Source of the DNA: CAYMJM01 sp964391325
GTDB lineage: Bacteria > Patescibacteriota > Dojkabacteria > B142 > JAFGMG01
Assembly (NCBI GenBank): GCA_964391325.1
Contig: CAYMJM010000002.1
Span: 13,776-77,775, forward strand
Direction of reading: 5' to 3'
Length of the DNA: 64,000 nt
The translations under genes were made by a program, and so were the position numbers. Below the pieces are notes generated by a model. The model had not been told where the DNA came from. It made no database searches and saw nothing but the letters and a program-made list of their open reading frames with translations. Shown piece after piece: positions 27,129 to 36,525 of the stretch (positions are counted from its first letter, which is position 1; every line of letters starts with the position of its first letter).

Positions 27129-30100
27129 TTAACGTGTAAAAGATTTTATCTTTTCAGTTGTTAGGTTTACAAGAGACTCCCAAGTTGATAATACTCTGTC
27201 GTCTTTCGGAAACCAGTCGTCTGGTGGCTTTGTCTTTGCCAGATCCTCCATCCAGAAAATAATTTCTTCACATTTACTGAACATCCGGCCAAGTTCATAA
27301 TCTGTTGGAACTCCTTTCTCAATAGCTTTTGCAAATATGTTGTCAAGAGATTCAACCTCTTGTATCCTCTGTAGTGCCTTGATTCTCTTAGCCAGCCATG
27401 TTTTAGATTGTTTAGTCGCCCAAGGTTTGAATTCGTATCTGGCTCCAAAGGATAATAGTAAGGCAGAAAATGCCAAAGGATTGCCAGTCAGCCCCATCGC
27501 CAGGAATGATGCAAGCATACCTAGATTTGTTGCTCTTTCTACAAACTTTTCCAGTCCTCTATAGTGTGCCATAGCAGTGTAGGCTATACGTTCATACTGG
27601 TGGATCTTGACCACAGCCTTTTGCCACTGATAAAGAAAATCTTGTCCACTTTCAAATCTTTTCTTAGTCAAATTGAATCCTTCGTCCAGAGTACGCATAA
27701 TATATTCTGCTTGTTCTTTGTCCATAGGATCTATTCTATTTTGTTCCTGTCTATAAGGATTGTACCAGCTTGCATCGTATGTCTTGAGATTCAAAATAGC
27801 ATCAAAATAGCTGTCTTCTGCTGACAGGTTTTTCCCTCCGCCTTCACCTGTTATCCTAAGTACTTGTTCCATGATTGCACTTATATCTCTTCGTGTTATA
27901 GGCCCTCCGCCTTCTAGCTCTCGTTCTAGGTAAGCATTTACATAGTTTCCATTTTTTGTTTTATCTTTCATGTACTCACTTATATTTTTAAGATATTCAA
28001 TAAACTCTGGGGTTGCTATGTCTTCTGGTGTGGGGTCTCCTGTTCTAGTGAAGGTATCATGAGTGCCTCCACCATTATCTGTGAATTGATCTGCAAATTT
28101 AATTACGAAGACTCTTTCTCCACTAGAAGTGCTATCCATCCCTTCCATTTCATATCTCCTATCTGGTGGTAAACCTTTAGAGAGGTTTTCGTTCATAATA
28201 CCTAAATTTGTTTGGTGTATTGCCCAGTTTATGCCGTCTGTCCTTAGGATCACATTTTGTGGATCATACCCGTCATCAGCATCTGTGCCGAAGGTGTCTA
28301 TGGCTTTATCCATTGCGTCTTGCGAATTTAGTCTGATAAATCTTAGATATGGATTTTCATAATCGCCTACCAGTCTGCCCCAAAGGCCTCTGGTAGTATC
28401 ATCCTCCATATCAGCTTGTAAGTGTCCGCCAGTTATTACAAGCTCTTCTCCCGATTTCTGTAACTTGACTCCCTTAGGGATTAAGTTTCCATAAGCATCA
28501 CGTAAAAATTCTCCTGGTTTAATAGTAACTGTCTCGGATTTCCCTCTCTTGTTGATTGTTAATTTAAGATTTGTATTTGTACTATTAGTCAGCCAGCTGT
28601 CCTTTCTAAGTTGTTCCTCTCCGTAGTGTATCAGGTTAGTTAATTCAAACAATGAGTACTTTTCTGGCTTGTCAGGATCTCGATGTTCAAAGTGTTGGCT
28701 TTCATCGAACAGTGTTTGTAATGCCATAAAGCCGTCTCTTTGTTGCCAATAAGATCTATACTCTGATCCTATCTGTCTTTCCCATTCAAAAATGTTTTTA
28801 GTATCTGAAGGAAGGTCACTCCTTCTAGCATTGCTTTTAAAGAACTTAGCTACTTTAGTTTGCTTGTCACTTGCACCTCTTCTAAGAGATTCCTTTATAG
28901 CACTAGAAAAAATTCCTTCAGTTGGACTATATCTGGGCCCATCATACTTATAGCGCAATTCTCCCGTAGTCGTCCTGGTTGTCAACTTTCTTAACTTTTC
29001 CTGTACTCTTTCGAGTTCTGTCGGTGAAAATTGGTCAATGTTTTGTAGGCTTTTATGGTCTACTGCGAATTGGTAGACTTGTCCATTAAATTCATATTTC
29101 GTACCTAATAGTTCGCCTAAATAACGCTGCATGTCAACGCTGCCTATCAAGCCATCTCCTACACCTAATTGCGCTAGCCACTGTGGTCCCTGTTGGTATA
29201 ACTGGTCGTATATTCCAAGTTGCATGCTTACTGGTAGATTCTCGCGTTCTTCTCCAATCTTGTGAGCAGCCAACCACCCAGGTGCAAATTTTTTGACCTT
29301 ATGTTCAAGCTCTGGGCTTATTAAAAGTAAAGCTTTTGTGGGGTTCGCTCCTAGATCTTCGTGTGCAATCTCTATCTGTGACAGTTTTCTTAATCTGGGA
29401 TCGAAGCTACGAGCAAGTCTTGCAGAAAGGGATCTTTTTACTGCATAGCTTCTAAGGTTTGGGACCGGTATTGGAGCATAATCTAAAATAGTACCGACAA
29501 CGGGTATCTTTGCTAGTGTCCTGAAGCCAGGTAGAACGCTGGCTGGTATGAAACCTGTGCCTTCATCTGCAAACTCCCATCTTGTATTTTGGGCGCCTTC
29601 TCCTGGTTTTCCATACCAGTCTGGCACTGGACTTCCTCCAAACTGTGCTGTCCCTCTTGCCTCGTCTAAACCCTTGTTCAATGGGTTAGTTGAGTCACTG
29701 ATACCAATATATGATTGCTTCTTGGCTGGACCCCCTGTTGCACTAGCGTAGCTTATATACTTATGAAATCCTTTGTCCCCTACCTCAGGGCTAGAGCTGA
29801 AATAAGTGTCTCTTTGTACATCTGGTATGTTTATACTATACTCTTTTGCTAATTCTTGAGTGACCTTATCTACTATGTTTTCGATTTGTGCATGTTCTAC
29901 TGCTAATCTTCTCAGCTTAGATCTTATGTCAAAAGCTAGTTGGCTTCTCCTGACAGCATCCTGGAGTTGCTGCGTGTTCTCGTCAAATTCTGGGGGTTTC
30001 GTTCTTAGGATACTTTCCACTATCCTAACGAGTCTCATTATAGATTCTTGCTCTTGACTGGAAAGTTTATCGTCCTTAGTAATATATAGATTGTCGAGAA

Positions 30101-32249
30101 AGTAGTGTATTTGAGGATTTTCCGCTAATGTGCCGTCATTAATTCTGGACGTGAGTTCTCTCAGCCCTCGACCGATGGCCTCTGGGATTGTTTCAAAGCC
30201 ATGATCCTGTCGGAGTTGGTTAATTTGTTGCGAATCAAAACTTTCCAGTAGGTAATCTGTTGTTTCATGCAATTGGATAGATGCTTCTACATTTCTCTGC
30301 GTCGGGTCCTCCGGAAGCACAATGATAGAGACAGAAGGCACTACTTCTCCTTTTATATGTCCTTGCAAGTTAGTTAAAGCTTCCTCTTTAAGAGTGAGTC
30401 CAAGCCCTGTTTCATTAATTTTGGAAAGTTGTTCTTCTTGCCCGACAGCTCTCATAAGCTGTTTGAATGCAGCTTCAGAGGTTTCTCCAATGAGATAGCT
30501 GTTTACTACAAAAGTGACCCCAGTGGGGGTAATTTCCAGGGATACTATGCCTTTGTGATATAAATCTCGTAGAAAAGTTTCAGACTCAAGTCTTTTGGGA
30601 CTTTGGGTTTCCTGAGCTATTCGAGTGTCTGATAAGGATTCTGTGTCTTCTGGTTGTTTAACTTTGTTAAAGATGCTTATCAAATCAGATTGGACTGCAT
30701 CTACAAAATCGGCTTGACTAGCTAGTTGTTCATTGTCTTGGTCTCTTTCATAACCAACAATCTGCCAAGCCAGTTCATGTTGCTTTTTTATTTTTTCCGC
30801 TGTTCTTATTAAATTGAGTACTTCCGCTTGATGATTTCGTTCCAAAGATGTGTTAATAGCCCATTCGATCTTACCTTTTCTATCTACGGCTACACTTCCT
30901 AGGTTAAATTCCTGTAAGGTAAGATAAAGGTCTGTCTCATCGAAGTCTTCTAAATTCAGCAGTAAAATTTTAGTCATAAAATCCTCTCTTGCTGCAGCTA
31001 TTCTATCCTCTACTGGCGCGTTTCGTTTCCAGTCTTCATACTGGGCAAATTCTTCGGCAAGATCGGAAAGTCTTGAGTAATCCATTTCTTTGGAAATTGT
31101 TGAAGCACTTTCCTTTCGCTTGGCATTTAGTTCAATCCTCCCTGCAATTAAGGGATTCGAGATCTGTTCTAATAATTTAATCAAATTTTCACTGTCTTGT
31201 AGTAACTGTTGTTTGGTAGCTGTATCTGTTGCTTCTCTAAGTGCTTGAAGTTGGGATTGAACTTCAGGCTTTTTAAGGAAACTTTTTATTGTATTAAATT
31301 TCTCAGCCTCAGAAGGAATCATTTCTGGTATGTTGTCTCCAGTTTCGATGAGAGCTTCCAGTTTATCTAGATCCAGCAAATAATTAGCTATTGTTGTCTC
31401 CTGTTGATTCCCTTGATAGTCGATGAAGTGACTTCCTTCTATGTTTTCAAACTGTTTTAATAAAAGTTCCTGTTTTTGTTTTTCTAAATCTTCGAGCTCT
31501 TCTTTTTCTGCTGTTGTAAGCGTTCGCTGATCTTTAGCTTTCAGACTTTTGATACGCTCTTCTATTTGAGTAAGTTGACGGTGATTGGCCACCCGTTCTG
31601 CTCTTTTTGTCCTCTGCTGAGTAAAGGCTTCTACCTCTACTCCTAGAGCTGGCTTTGGTTCAGGCTTTTTTTCTGTTCCTTTTTGGACTGCATTCTTCTC
31701 TTCTGGGTCTTCCAGACTATCAAGAACTGTTTGATAAGCCTCTTTGTTTTGTTTAATTATGGCACGCAAGATTTCATTTGCTTGTTCTTTCGGTATAGAT
31801 GAATCAGACCCATCAAGGCTTTGTAATACTGCTACCAGGCTTTCCTCAGCTAACTTCCTACCTCTTAAATGATCTACAATTACTTTGATCCTTTTTTCTT
31901 TGCTTAATTCAGAAGCATTTACTACTCGATTGATCTCTTTTATAGCTAATTCCAGCTCAGCTATCTCTTGTTCCTGAACAGGTCCTGTCTCTCTTCTTTG
32001 TTGGAGCATAGCTTCTGCAATTTGAGAAAACATCCTTTTTGGTACTCTTTTCTCACTTTTCCTGTCCTCAGAGGGTGCAGGTTCTTCTGCTTTTTTACTT
32101 GCTTTCTCAAGTTGCTGGGCGATTCTCTTTTTTCGCTCTTCACGGGCCATAGCAGCTATTGATTCGCGACGCCTTTGTTCTTGGATCTGTTTTTCTGTTT
32201 TTTGACTGGATTCAGAGTTATTAAATTCTGGCCTTTTTTCTCCCAGCAT
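27129..32249 (-). CDS. 1706-aa giant protein of unknown function
   Basis: Not recognised; the largest complete gene in the window. Residues 1-250 are charged coiled coil (EQRRRESIAAMAREERKKR, then lysine/glutamate-rich repeats). 250-780 is mostly helical. 800-1500 has a mixed composition suggesting folded domains with beta structure (YTKD-type loops, GDYENPYLRFIRLNSQDAMD, FVIKFADQFTDNGGGTHDTF). Residues 1563-1600 form a hydrophobic Gly/Ala/Leu segment (NLGMLASFLAMGLTGNPLAF, then ALLLSFGARYEF), followed by a helical tail. No signal peptide, P-loop or protease motif was found. It begins the reverse-strand run together with the 304-aa gene and ends 9 bases before the 157-aa gene. A secreted or envelope-spanning structural protein is possible. 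Confidence 0.75.
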   Translation of the reverse strand: MLGEKRPEFNNSESSQKTEKQIQEQRRRESIAAMAREERKKRIAQQLEKASKKAEEPAPSEDRKSEKRVPKRMFSQIAEAMLQQRRETGPVQEQEIAELELAIKEINRVVNASELSKEKRIKVIVDHLRGRKLAEESLVAVLQSLDGSDSSIPKEQANEILRAIIKQNKEAYQTVLDSLEDPEEKNAVQKGTEKKPEPKPALGVEVEAFTQQRTKRAERVANHRQLTQIEERIKSLKAKDQRTLTTAEKEELEDLEKQKQELLLKQFENIEGSHFIDYQGNQQETTIANYLLDLDKLEALIETGDNIPEMIPSEAEKFNTIKSFLKKPEVQSQLQALREATDTATKQQLLQDSENLIKLLEQISNPLIAGRIELNAKRKESASTISKEMDYSRLSDLAEEFAQYEDWKRNAPVEDRIAAAREDFMTKILLLNLEDFDETDLYLTLQEFNLGSVAVDRKGKIEWAINTSLERNHQAEVLNLIRTAEKIKKQHELAWQIVGYERDQDNEQLASQADFVDAVQSDLISIFNKVKQPEDTESLSDTRIAQETQSPKRLESETFLRDLYHKGIVSLEITPTGVTFVVNSYLIGETSEAAFKQLMRAVGQEEQLSKINETGLGLTLKEEALTNLQGHIKGEVVPSVSIIVLPEDPTQRNVEASIQLHETTDYLLESFDSQQINQLRQDHGFETIPEAIGRGLRELTSRINDGTLAENPQIHYFLDNLYITKDDKLSSQEQESIMRLVRIVESILRTKPPEFDENTQQLQDAVRRSQLAFDIRSKLRRLAVEHAQIENIVDKVTQELAKEYSINIPDVQRDTYFSSSPEVGDKGFHKYISYASATGGPAKKQSYIGISDSTNPLNKGLDEARGTAQFGGSPVPDWYGKPGEGAQNTRWEFADEGTGFIPASVLPGFRTLAKIPVVGTILDYAPIPVPNLRSYAVKRSLSARLARSFDPRLRKLSQIEIAHEDLGANPTKALLLISPELEHKVKKFAPGWLAAHKIGEERENLPVSMQLGIYDQLYQQGPQWLAQLGVGDGLIGSVDMQRYLGELLGTKYEFNGQVYQFAVDHKSLQNIDQFSPTELERVQEKLRKLTTRTTTGELRYKYDGPRYSPTEGIFSSAIKESLRRGASDKQTKVAKFFKSNARRSDLPSDTKNIFEWERQIGSEYRSYWQQRDGFMALQTLFDESQHFEHRDPDKPEKYSLFELTNLIHYGEEQLRKDSWLTNSTNTNLKLTINKRGKSETVTIKPGEFLRDAYGNLIPKGVKLQKSGEELVITGGHLQADMEDDTTRGLWGRLVGDYENPYLRFIRLNSQDAMDKAIDTFGTDADDGYDPQNVILRTDGINWAIHQTNLGIMNENLSKGLPPDRRYEMEGMDSTSSGERVFVIKFADQFTDNGGGTHDTFTRTGDPTPEDIATPEFIEYLKNISEYMKDKTKNGNYVNAYLERELEGGGPITRRDISAIMEQVLRITGEGGGKNLSAEDSYFDAILNLKTYDASWYNPYRQEQNRIDPMDKEQAEYIMRTLDEGFNLTKKRFESGQDFLYQWQKAVVKIHQYERIAYTAMAHYRGLEKFVERATNLGMLASFLAMGLTGNPLAFSALLLSFGARYEFKPWATKQSKTWLAKRIKALQRIQEVESLDNIFAKAIEKGVPTDYELGRMFSKCEEIIFWMEDLAKTKPPDDWFPKDDRVLSTWESLVNLTTEKIKSFTR

Positions 32250-32307
32250 AAATTTTAGTTAAAATCATATTATTATACGCAATTTTTGTGGAGTCTACTA
32301 GCAGTTG

Positions 32308-33222
32308 TTAGGACTTTGATCCCCTTATCCTTGCTTCTGTTGAAATCTTGTCAAACTGTTCATTGAAAACTTTGATTGCAGATAATCCATGCTCAATCTC
32401 CTCTTGAGTTAAGGGTGCCTTGCCCTCTGCGAGATTTTCTAAGTCATGTGCGGTTGTTGTCCCTTCTCTATAAGCAGCTAGTATTTGCGCGAGTCTCTGT
32501 TCCTCTGCGTTCAGTGTTTCTTTTATCCCGTCTATCATTTCTCTACGTTGGTTTCTGTCAAATCGTTTAGGATCATTTAACATAAAAAAAATATCTCTTG
32601 CCAAAAAAGCGGCACTGCCTGCAAGAAAAAGTGGTTGGCCCCCCGAAAGATAAGCTGTCCCTGCAATTAGAGAGAATCTAGCTAGGATTTTCATTGAGTT
32701 TGCGAGCTTATCTATAATGTCTTCATTGGGAGTTAGTTTTAATTCCCTGCTTTGCAAAGTTTCTTTGTATTTTTTCCTGAAGGCTTCTATTTCGGCTTCA
32801 TACTGTTGTGATAATCTCGCTATCTGATCTGGATCTAGGTTAGAGGCTTGTATCTGCTTTATAATCTCCTGTTTCAAATCTCTGAGTTTGAGTGGCTGAT
32901 TGTTTACTTGTACTTCGGAATTCTCAGGCATATTATCTAGCTCTCCCATAATTTCGTTTCGAACTCTTGCAGAGATTCCTGTTGGTACATTTTCTGTTGT
33001 CCTTATAGGTGTGTTCTGCGCATAGAAAGGTCCTTTATCCTGTCTTTGTTGTTCTCCGCTATTTGCTAGTCCTTGGAGAGCTTGACTTGGAGGTTCCCTT
33101 CCTAGAGTATCTAAATAAGTTGGGTCAGCGGGCGTTCCTTTATATCGAGATTGAGGTGACGGGATTATCCTGTCAGGTTCCCCTTCTTTTTCAATTTCTG
33201 CTGTTCTGCCTTCTTGTATCAT
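32308..33222 (-). CDS. 304-aa protein with a central hydrophobic hairpin, unknown function
   Basis: Not recognised. The N-terminal 90 residues are polar and Pro/Gln-rich, then a coiled coil (about 110-165). A hydrophobic hairpin at about 180-217 (ILARFSLIAGTAYLSGGQPL, then LFLAGSAAFLARDIFFML) is followed by another coiled coil to the end. It is a short version of the plan seen in the 437-, 915- and 1706-aa proteins and is probably the first gene of the reverse-strand block. No signal peptide. Confidence 0.72.
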   Translation of the reverse strand: MIQEGRTAEIEKEGEPDRIIPSPQSRYKGTPADPTYLDTLGREPPSQALQGLANSGEQQRQDKGPFYAQNTPIRTTENVPTGISARVRNEIMGELDNMPENSEVQVNNQPLKLRDLKQEIIKQIQASNLDPDQIARLSQQYEAEIEAFRKKYKETLQSRELKLTPNEDIIDKLANSMKILARFSLIAGTAYLSGGQPLFLAGSAAFLARDIFFMLNDPKRFDRNQRREMIDGIKETLNAEEQRLAQILAAYREGTTTAHDLENLAEGKAPLTQEEIEHGLSAIKVFNEQFDKISTEARIRGSKS

Positions 33223-33259
33223 GCTTTAACTAATTAGTGTAAATTTAGGGATTAACGAG

Positions 33260-33296
33260 AAGTGTTTACCTTGAGCTTGCCGAAAGGTAGACACTT
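33260..33296. repeat. hairpin upstream of the large block
   Basis: AAGTGT-T-TACCTT, a 10-nt loop (GAGCTTGCCG) plus A, then AAGGTA-G-ACACTT. It contains CCTTGAGCTTGCCGAAAGG, close to the CTTGAGCTTGCCGAAGG-type intergenic element I know from many bacteria. It lies between divergently transcribed genes (33222 and 33420), so it is not a 3'-end terminator. The following CGAGCTCACTT partly repeats the arm. Confidence 0.55.
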
Positions 33297-33419
33297 CGAG
33301 CTCACTTATTCGTAATTCTAATTAAGTTATTCTAGAATAATTTAAAAATATTATCTAGTATATTTTAATTTGTGAAGATCTCTCTAAAAAGTTAAAATTT
33401 GTTGAGTTAACGATAGCTT

Positions 33420-33992
33420 ATGAAGATATACACAAAGACCGGTGACACCGGAACAACTTCTCTGTTTGGAGGTAAGAGGGTAAGTAAATCTTCCACTCGG
33501 TTTGAAGCCATTGGCTCTCTAGATGAACTGAATTCTTACCTTGGATTGGTTGCTGCGCTTTTGTCTGGTGATACAGACTTAAACAGTTCTTCTGATAATT
33601 TGGTTGAGAAAATATATAAAATTCAGTCAACTTTACTACAAATCGGTGCGGACTTGGCTACTCCTTATACTGCGAACAGCTCTGTCCAGAAGAAAATAGT
33701 TCGGCTTTCAGCAGACAAAGTCACTAAATTGGAGCATGAAATTGATGTATATGATGCTCAGCTAACAAAGCTTACTTCTTTTATCCTTCCTGGTGGACAT
33801 CCTGTTGCAGCGCATATACAAGTAGCCAGATCACTGTGCAGACGTGCTGAAAGGAATGTTATAAAGCTTGGAAAAGGTGTAGAAGTAAATCCAGAAATCT
33901 ACAAATACTTAAACAGGTTGAGTGATTGGTTCTTTGTTGCTGCCAGGTTAGTAAATACTCTGACAAAATCCCAAGAACAAATCTGGGAATAG
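33420..33992 (+). CDS. pduO: cob(I)yrinic acid a,c-diamide adenosyltransferase, PduO type
   Basis: Transfers the adenosyl group of ATP to cob(I)alamin to make coenzyme B12. Family signatures are all present: N-terminal KIYTKTGDTGTTSLFGG (P-loop-like ATP site), RFEAIGSLDELNSYLG (about 29-44) and FILPGGHPVAAHIQVARSLC with RRAER (about 121-146). Length 190 aa is normal. Together with the cobalamin riboswitch operon at 43-45.7 kb, it implies salvage of cobalamin for a B12-dependent enzyme that is not in the window (class II ribonucleotide reductase is a usual client, not shown here). Confidence 0.93.
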   Translation: MKIYTKTGDTGTTSLFGGKRVSKSSTRFEAIGSLDELNSYLGLVAALLSGDTDLNSSSDNLVEKIYKIQSTLLQIGADLATPYTANSSVQKKIVRLSADKVTKLEHEIDVYDAQLTKLTSFILPGGHPVAAHIQVARSLCRRAERNVIKLGKGVEVNPEIYKYLNRLSDWFFVAARLVNTLTKSQEQIWE

Positions 33993-34078
33993 TTTGCGCC
34001 ACATTTTTTCCTATTGTAGGTTTTATATTTAGATCCCTTATGGTTGAGTAGAAGCTGAAGACATAGTAAACTGACTGC

Positions 34079-34648
34079 ATGGAAAGTTATACAGCAGAAC
34101 AAGAAAGAGAGCTAATAGAACTTGCGAAAGTGGACGCTCAGGCTTTCGGACAGCTGTATGAGTATTATTTTGGTAAGTTGTATGGCTATGTGGTGTATTT
34201 GGTTGGGAATAATACGGATGCCGAAGATATTGTCAGCGAAACCTTTGAGAAGGCAATGAGAAATATTCGGAATTTTGAGTGGCGAGGGTATACTTTTGGA
34301 GCTTGGTTATACAAAATAGCACGTAATCTTGTGTATGACAAAGCTAAGATTAAGAGAACAATCTCTCTTGAGGATATAGAGAATATACTTGAGTCGCCAA
34401 ACTTAAGTGTGGAGGATCAGGTAGAGATAAAATTGGAAACAGAAAATTTATTAAGACTGATCGCACAGTTGAGTGATGACCAAAGGGAGATACTTGTACT
34501 TAGATATATACAAGGGTATTCAATTAAAGAGACATGTGCAATTACCGGTAAGACAGTAGATTCTGTAAAGTCTTTGGTAAAAAGAGCTTTAGCTATATTA
34601 AGAGAACAAACTTTAGATGAACAGCAACCTGGAACAACAACTAAATAA
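34079..34648 (+). CDS. ECF-type RNA polymerase sigma factor
   Basis: Sigma-70 family, group IV. Region 2 at about 20-90 (AFGQLYEYYFGKLYGYVVYL, then NTDAEDIVSETFEKAMRNI, and TFGAWLYKIARNLVYD); region 4 at about 130-182 (LSDDQREILVLRYIQGYSIK, then TVDSVKSLVKRALAILRE). The 189-aa length and absence of regions 1 and 3 fit ECF. It overlaps by 32 bases the start of the membrane protein gene downstream, a usual sigma/anti-sigma arrangement, so its activity is likely controlled by that protein. Confidence 0.9.
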   Translation: MESYTAEQERELIELAKVDAQAFGQLYEYYFGKLYGYVVYLVGNNTDAEDIVSETFEKAMRNIRNFEWRGYTFGAWLYKIARNLVYDKAKIKRTISLEDIENILESPNLSVEDQVEIKLETENLLRLIAQLSDDQREILVLRYIQGYSIKETCAITGKTVDSVKSLVKRALAILREQTLDEQQPGTTTK

Positions 34649-36524
34649 CTTATCTAACCCAACCCCTCGAAATCCTAACTTCAAGATCGACCTGAAGACA
34701 CACCTTATAAACGAGTACTCATCCAAGCTAGAGTATAAAAGATTGCAGAGATACTTAGCGTCTAATGAACAGAGAAGCACAAAAGGATTCTGGAAAAATT
34801 TTGGGAAATTAGGTTTGGCCGGGACACTAAGTCTTATCTTGCTTCTTTTCTTTGGCTCTAGTGTGATGGCTTATTACACAATACCAACTGTCAAAGAGAC
34901 GATAAATACTGCTATTGGAGTTCACTCCACGGGATATATAGATATCAAAACCTCACCAGAAGAAGTAAAAGTATATGTTAATGGTGAATACTTCGGAGAG
35001 ACCCCAGCTAGGCTTGAGTTTCAAGAAGGAAATTACTCTATCAGAGTGGAAAAAGAAGGTTATAAAACGGTGTCTAATAAGGTAAAAGTTTTGGGAAATC
35101 AGACGACAGAATTATACATAACTATGGAAAGTCTTATTCCTGAGGATCCTTATAAAGGGTGGCTGACTTATAATAATGAGCTATATAGTTTTGGTTTTAG
35201 GTATGATCCGGACTGGGAAATTTCAGAGCAAGAGGCTGATGCGATTAAAGTTAACCTTACAAGTGAGAGGTTTTCAGTGAGTATTCAGTATCTGGAAGAG
35301 GGTGCAGAGCCTTTACCTATAGAAATCGAAGGGGATAGACAAAGCTCAGAGTATCAGATAGTAGAGTGTGGAAAAAAACTATATACGCAACTTCAATATG
35401 ATACTGCACAAGATTCATCTATAGATCAGGAACTAATTGATAGTTTGGAAAAATTTGTTAGCTCATTATGGCTTAGCTGTCCAGTAGAAGAGTACCTGCC
35501 ACCGGAAACTCAGGTAGAAAATAGGTTTATGTGGCAAATTGAAGACATAGTTTATACCGTGAACTACACAGATTTTGACTTACAAGAGTTTACAGTTTCG
35601 AATAATATGCAGCTTAAATCCATATCGCCTGATGGTAGATGGGTTCTATATTATGGTGATGGCGGTGTATGGTTAGCTGATACCATAGGGGAGAATAAAA
35701 GACTCTTAGTCAGCTCAAGTAAAAGTAGTAATGGAGTTTATACTAATCTCAGTTTAGAGGGCTCTGGCTGGGCTCCTGATTCGATGTCTTTTATCTACTC
35801 CAAAGATATCTTCGATATTTCAAACTGTGAGGGGCACTGTGAAGGATCTGAAGAAATGTTGAGTGAATCCCCTACTGGTGAAAAAGCCGGTTTGTATATG
35901 TTTGATTTGAAAACTGGTGAGTCAACCTATTTAGTAGATTCAACTCAGGAATTCATCACAAATTGGTCTTATAGAGCTGATTACGTGTATGTATACTTAA
36001 ATTTGGAAAACAAAATTGTATTAAGAGAATATAGAGTTACTGATTTATCAAGTTATGTAGATTATGAGCTTCCCAATGCGGAAGGTTTCTCTACTTTTCA
36101 GTATGATGTTTACGACAGAACTCAGGTCGTAGTTAGATATGGGACTATCCAAAATTCCAGGATAGTATTAGCAGAATTGATAGACGGACAAATAAGAGTC
36201 AAGAAGGTTTTGATAGATAATTTAGCCTGGAGTGAAAATCAATTTCCTCGTATAACTGGGGACGGCAATTATATACTATTTGAGTCCGATAAGTACTATA
36301 ATTTACAGACGAGTCAGTTGATTACTTATCCAACTGATTATAAGTTTAATAGAGTTTATGCGATTGGAGATGGAGAGGTAGTTGCGGTTCACTCCCAAGG
36401 TCAGAATAACAATGGAGTTGATGTAACCATAGCAGTGATTTCTCTAGATTCTAATTCCGTCAAAAAAGTATTATTAGAGAAAGCTACAGTCAGAAATCTT
36501 ACCTTACCTTTCCAACTACTATAA
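34617..36524 (+). CDS. membrane protein with PEGA and beta-propeller-like extracytoplasmic domains, probable anti-sigma partner
   Basis: Cytoplasmic N-terminus (1-60) of helical character, one transmembrane helix at 66-88, then outside: a PEGA domain at about 104-172 (GYIDIKTSPEEVKVYVNGEY, GETPARLEF, VEKEGYKTVSNKV), a small globular domain (180-290), and a TolB/WD40-like propeller region at about 300-620 (ISPDGRWVLYY, WAPDSMSFIYSKD, GDGNYILFES). The gene starts inside the sigma-factor gene (32-base overlap), so the two are translationally linked. The cytoplasmic segment would bind the sigma factor; no classical zinc-binding anti-sigma motif is seen, so this role is inference. Confidence 0.8.
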   Translation: MNSNLEQQLNNLSNPTPRNPNFKIDLKTHLINEYSSKLEYKRLQRYLASNEQRSTKGFWKNFGKLGLAGTLSLILLLFFGSSVMAYYTIPTVKETINTAIGVHSTGYIDIKTSPEEVKVYVNGEYFGETPARLEFQEGNYSIRVEKEGYKTVSNKVKVLGNQTTELYITMESLIPEDPYKGWLTYNNELYSFGFRYDPDWEISEQEADAIKVNLTSERFSVSIQYLEEGAEPLPIEIEGDRQSSEYQIVECGKKLYTQLQYDTAQDSSIDQELIDSLEKFVSSLWLSCPVEEYLPPETQVENRFMWQIEDIVYTVNYTDFDLQEFTVSNNMQLKSISPDGRWVLYYGDGGVWLADTIGENKRLLVSSSKSSNGVYTNLSLEGSGWAPDSMSFIYSKDIFDISNCEGHCEGSEEMLSESPTGEKAGLYMFDLKTGESTYLVDSTQEFITNWSYRADYVYVYLNLENKIVLREYRVTDLSSYVDYELPNAEGFSTFQYDVYDRTQVVVRYGTIQNSRIVLAELIDGQIRVKKVLIDNLAWSENQFPRITGDGNYILFESDKYYNLQTSQLITYPTDYKFNRVYAIGDGEVVAVHSQGQNNNGVDVTIAVISLDSNSVKKVLLEKATVRNLTLPFQLL

Positions 36525-36525
36525 A

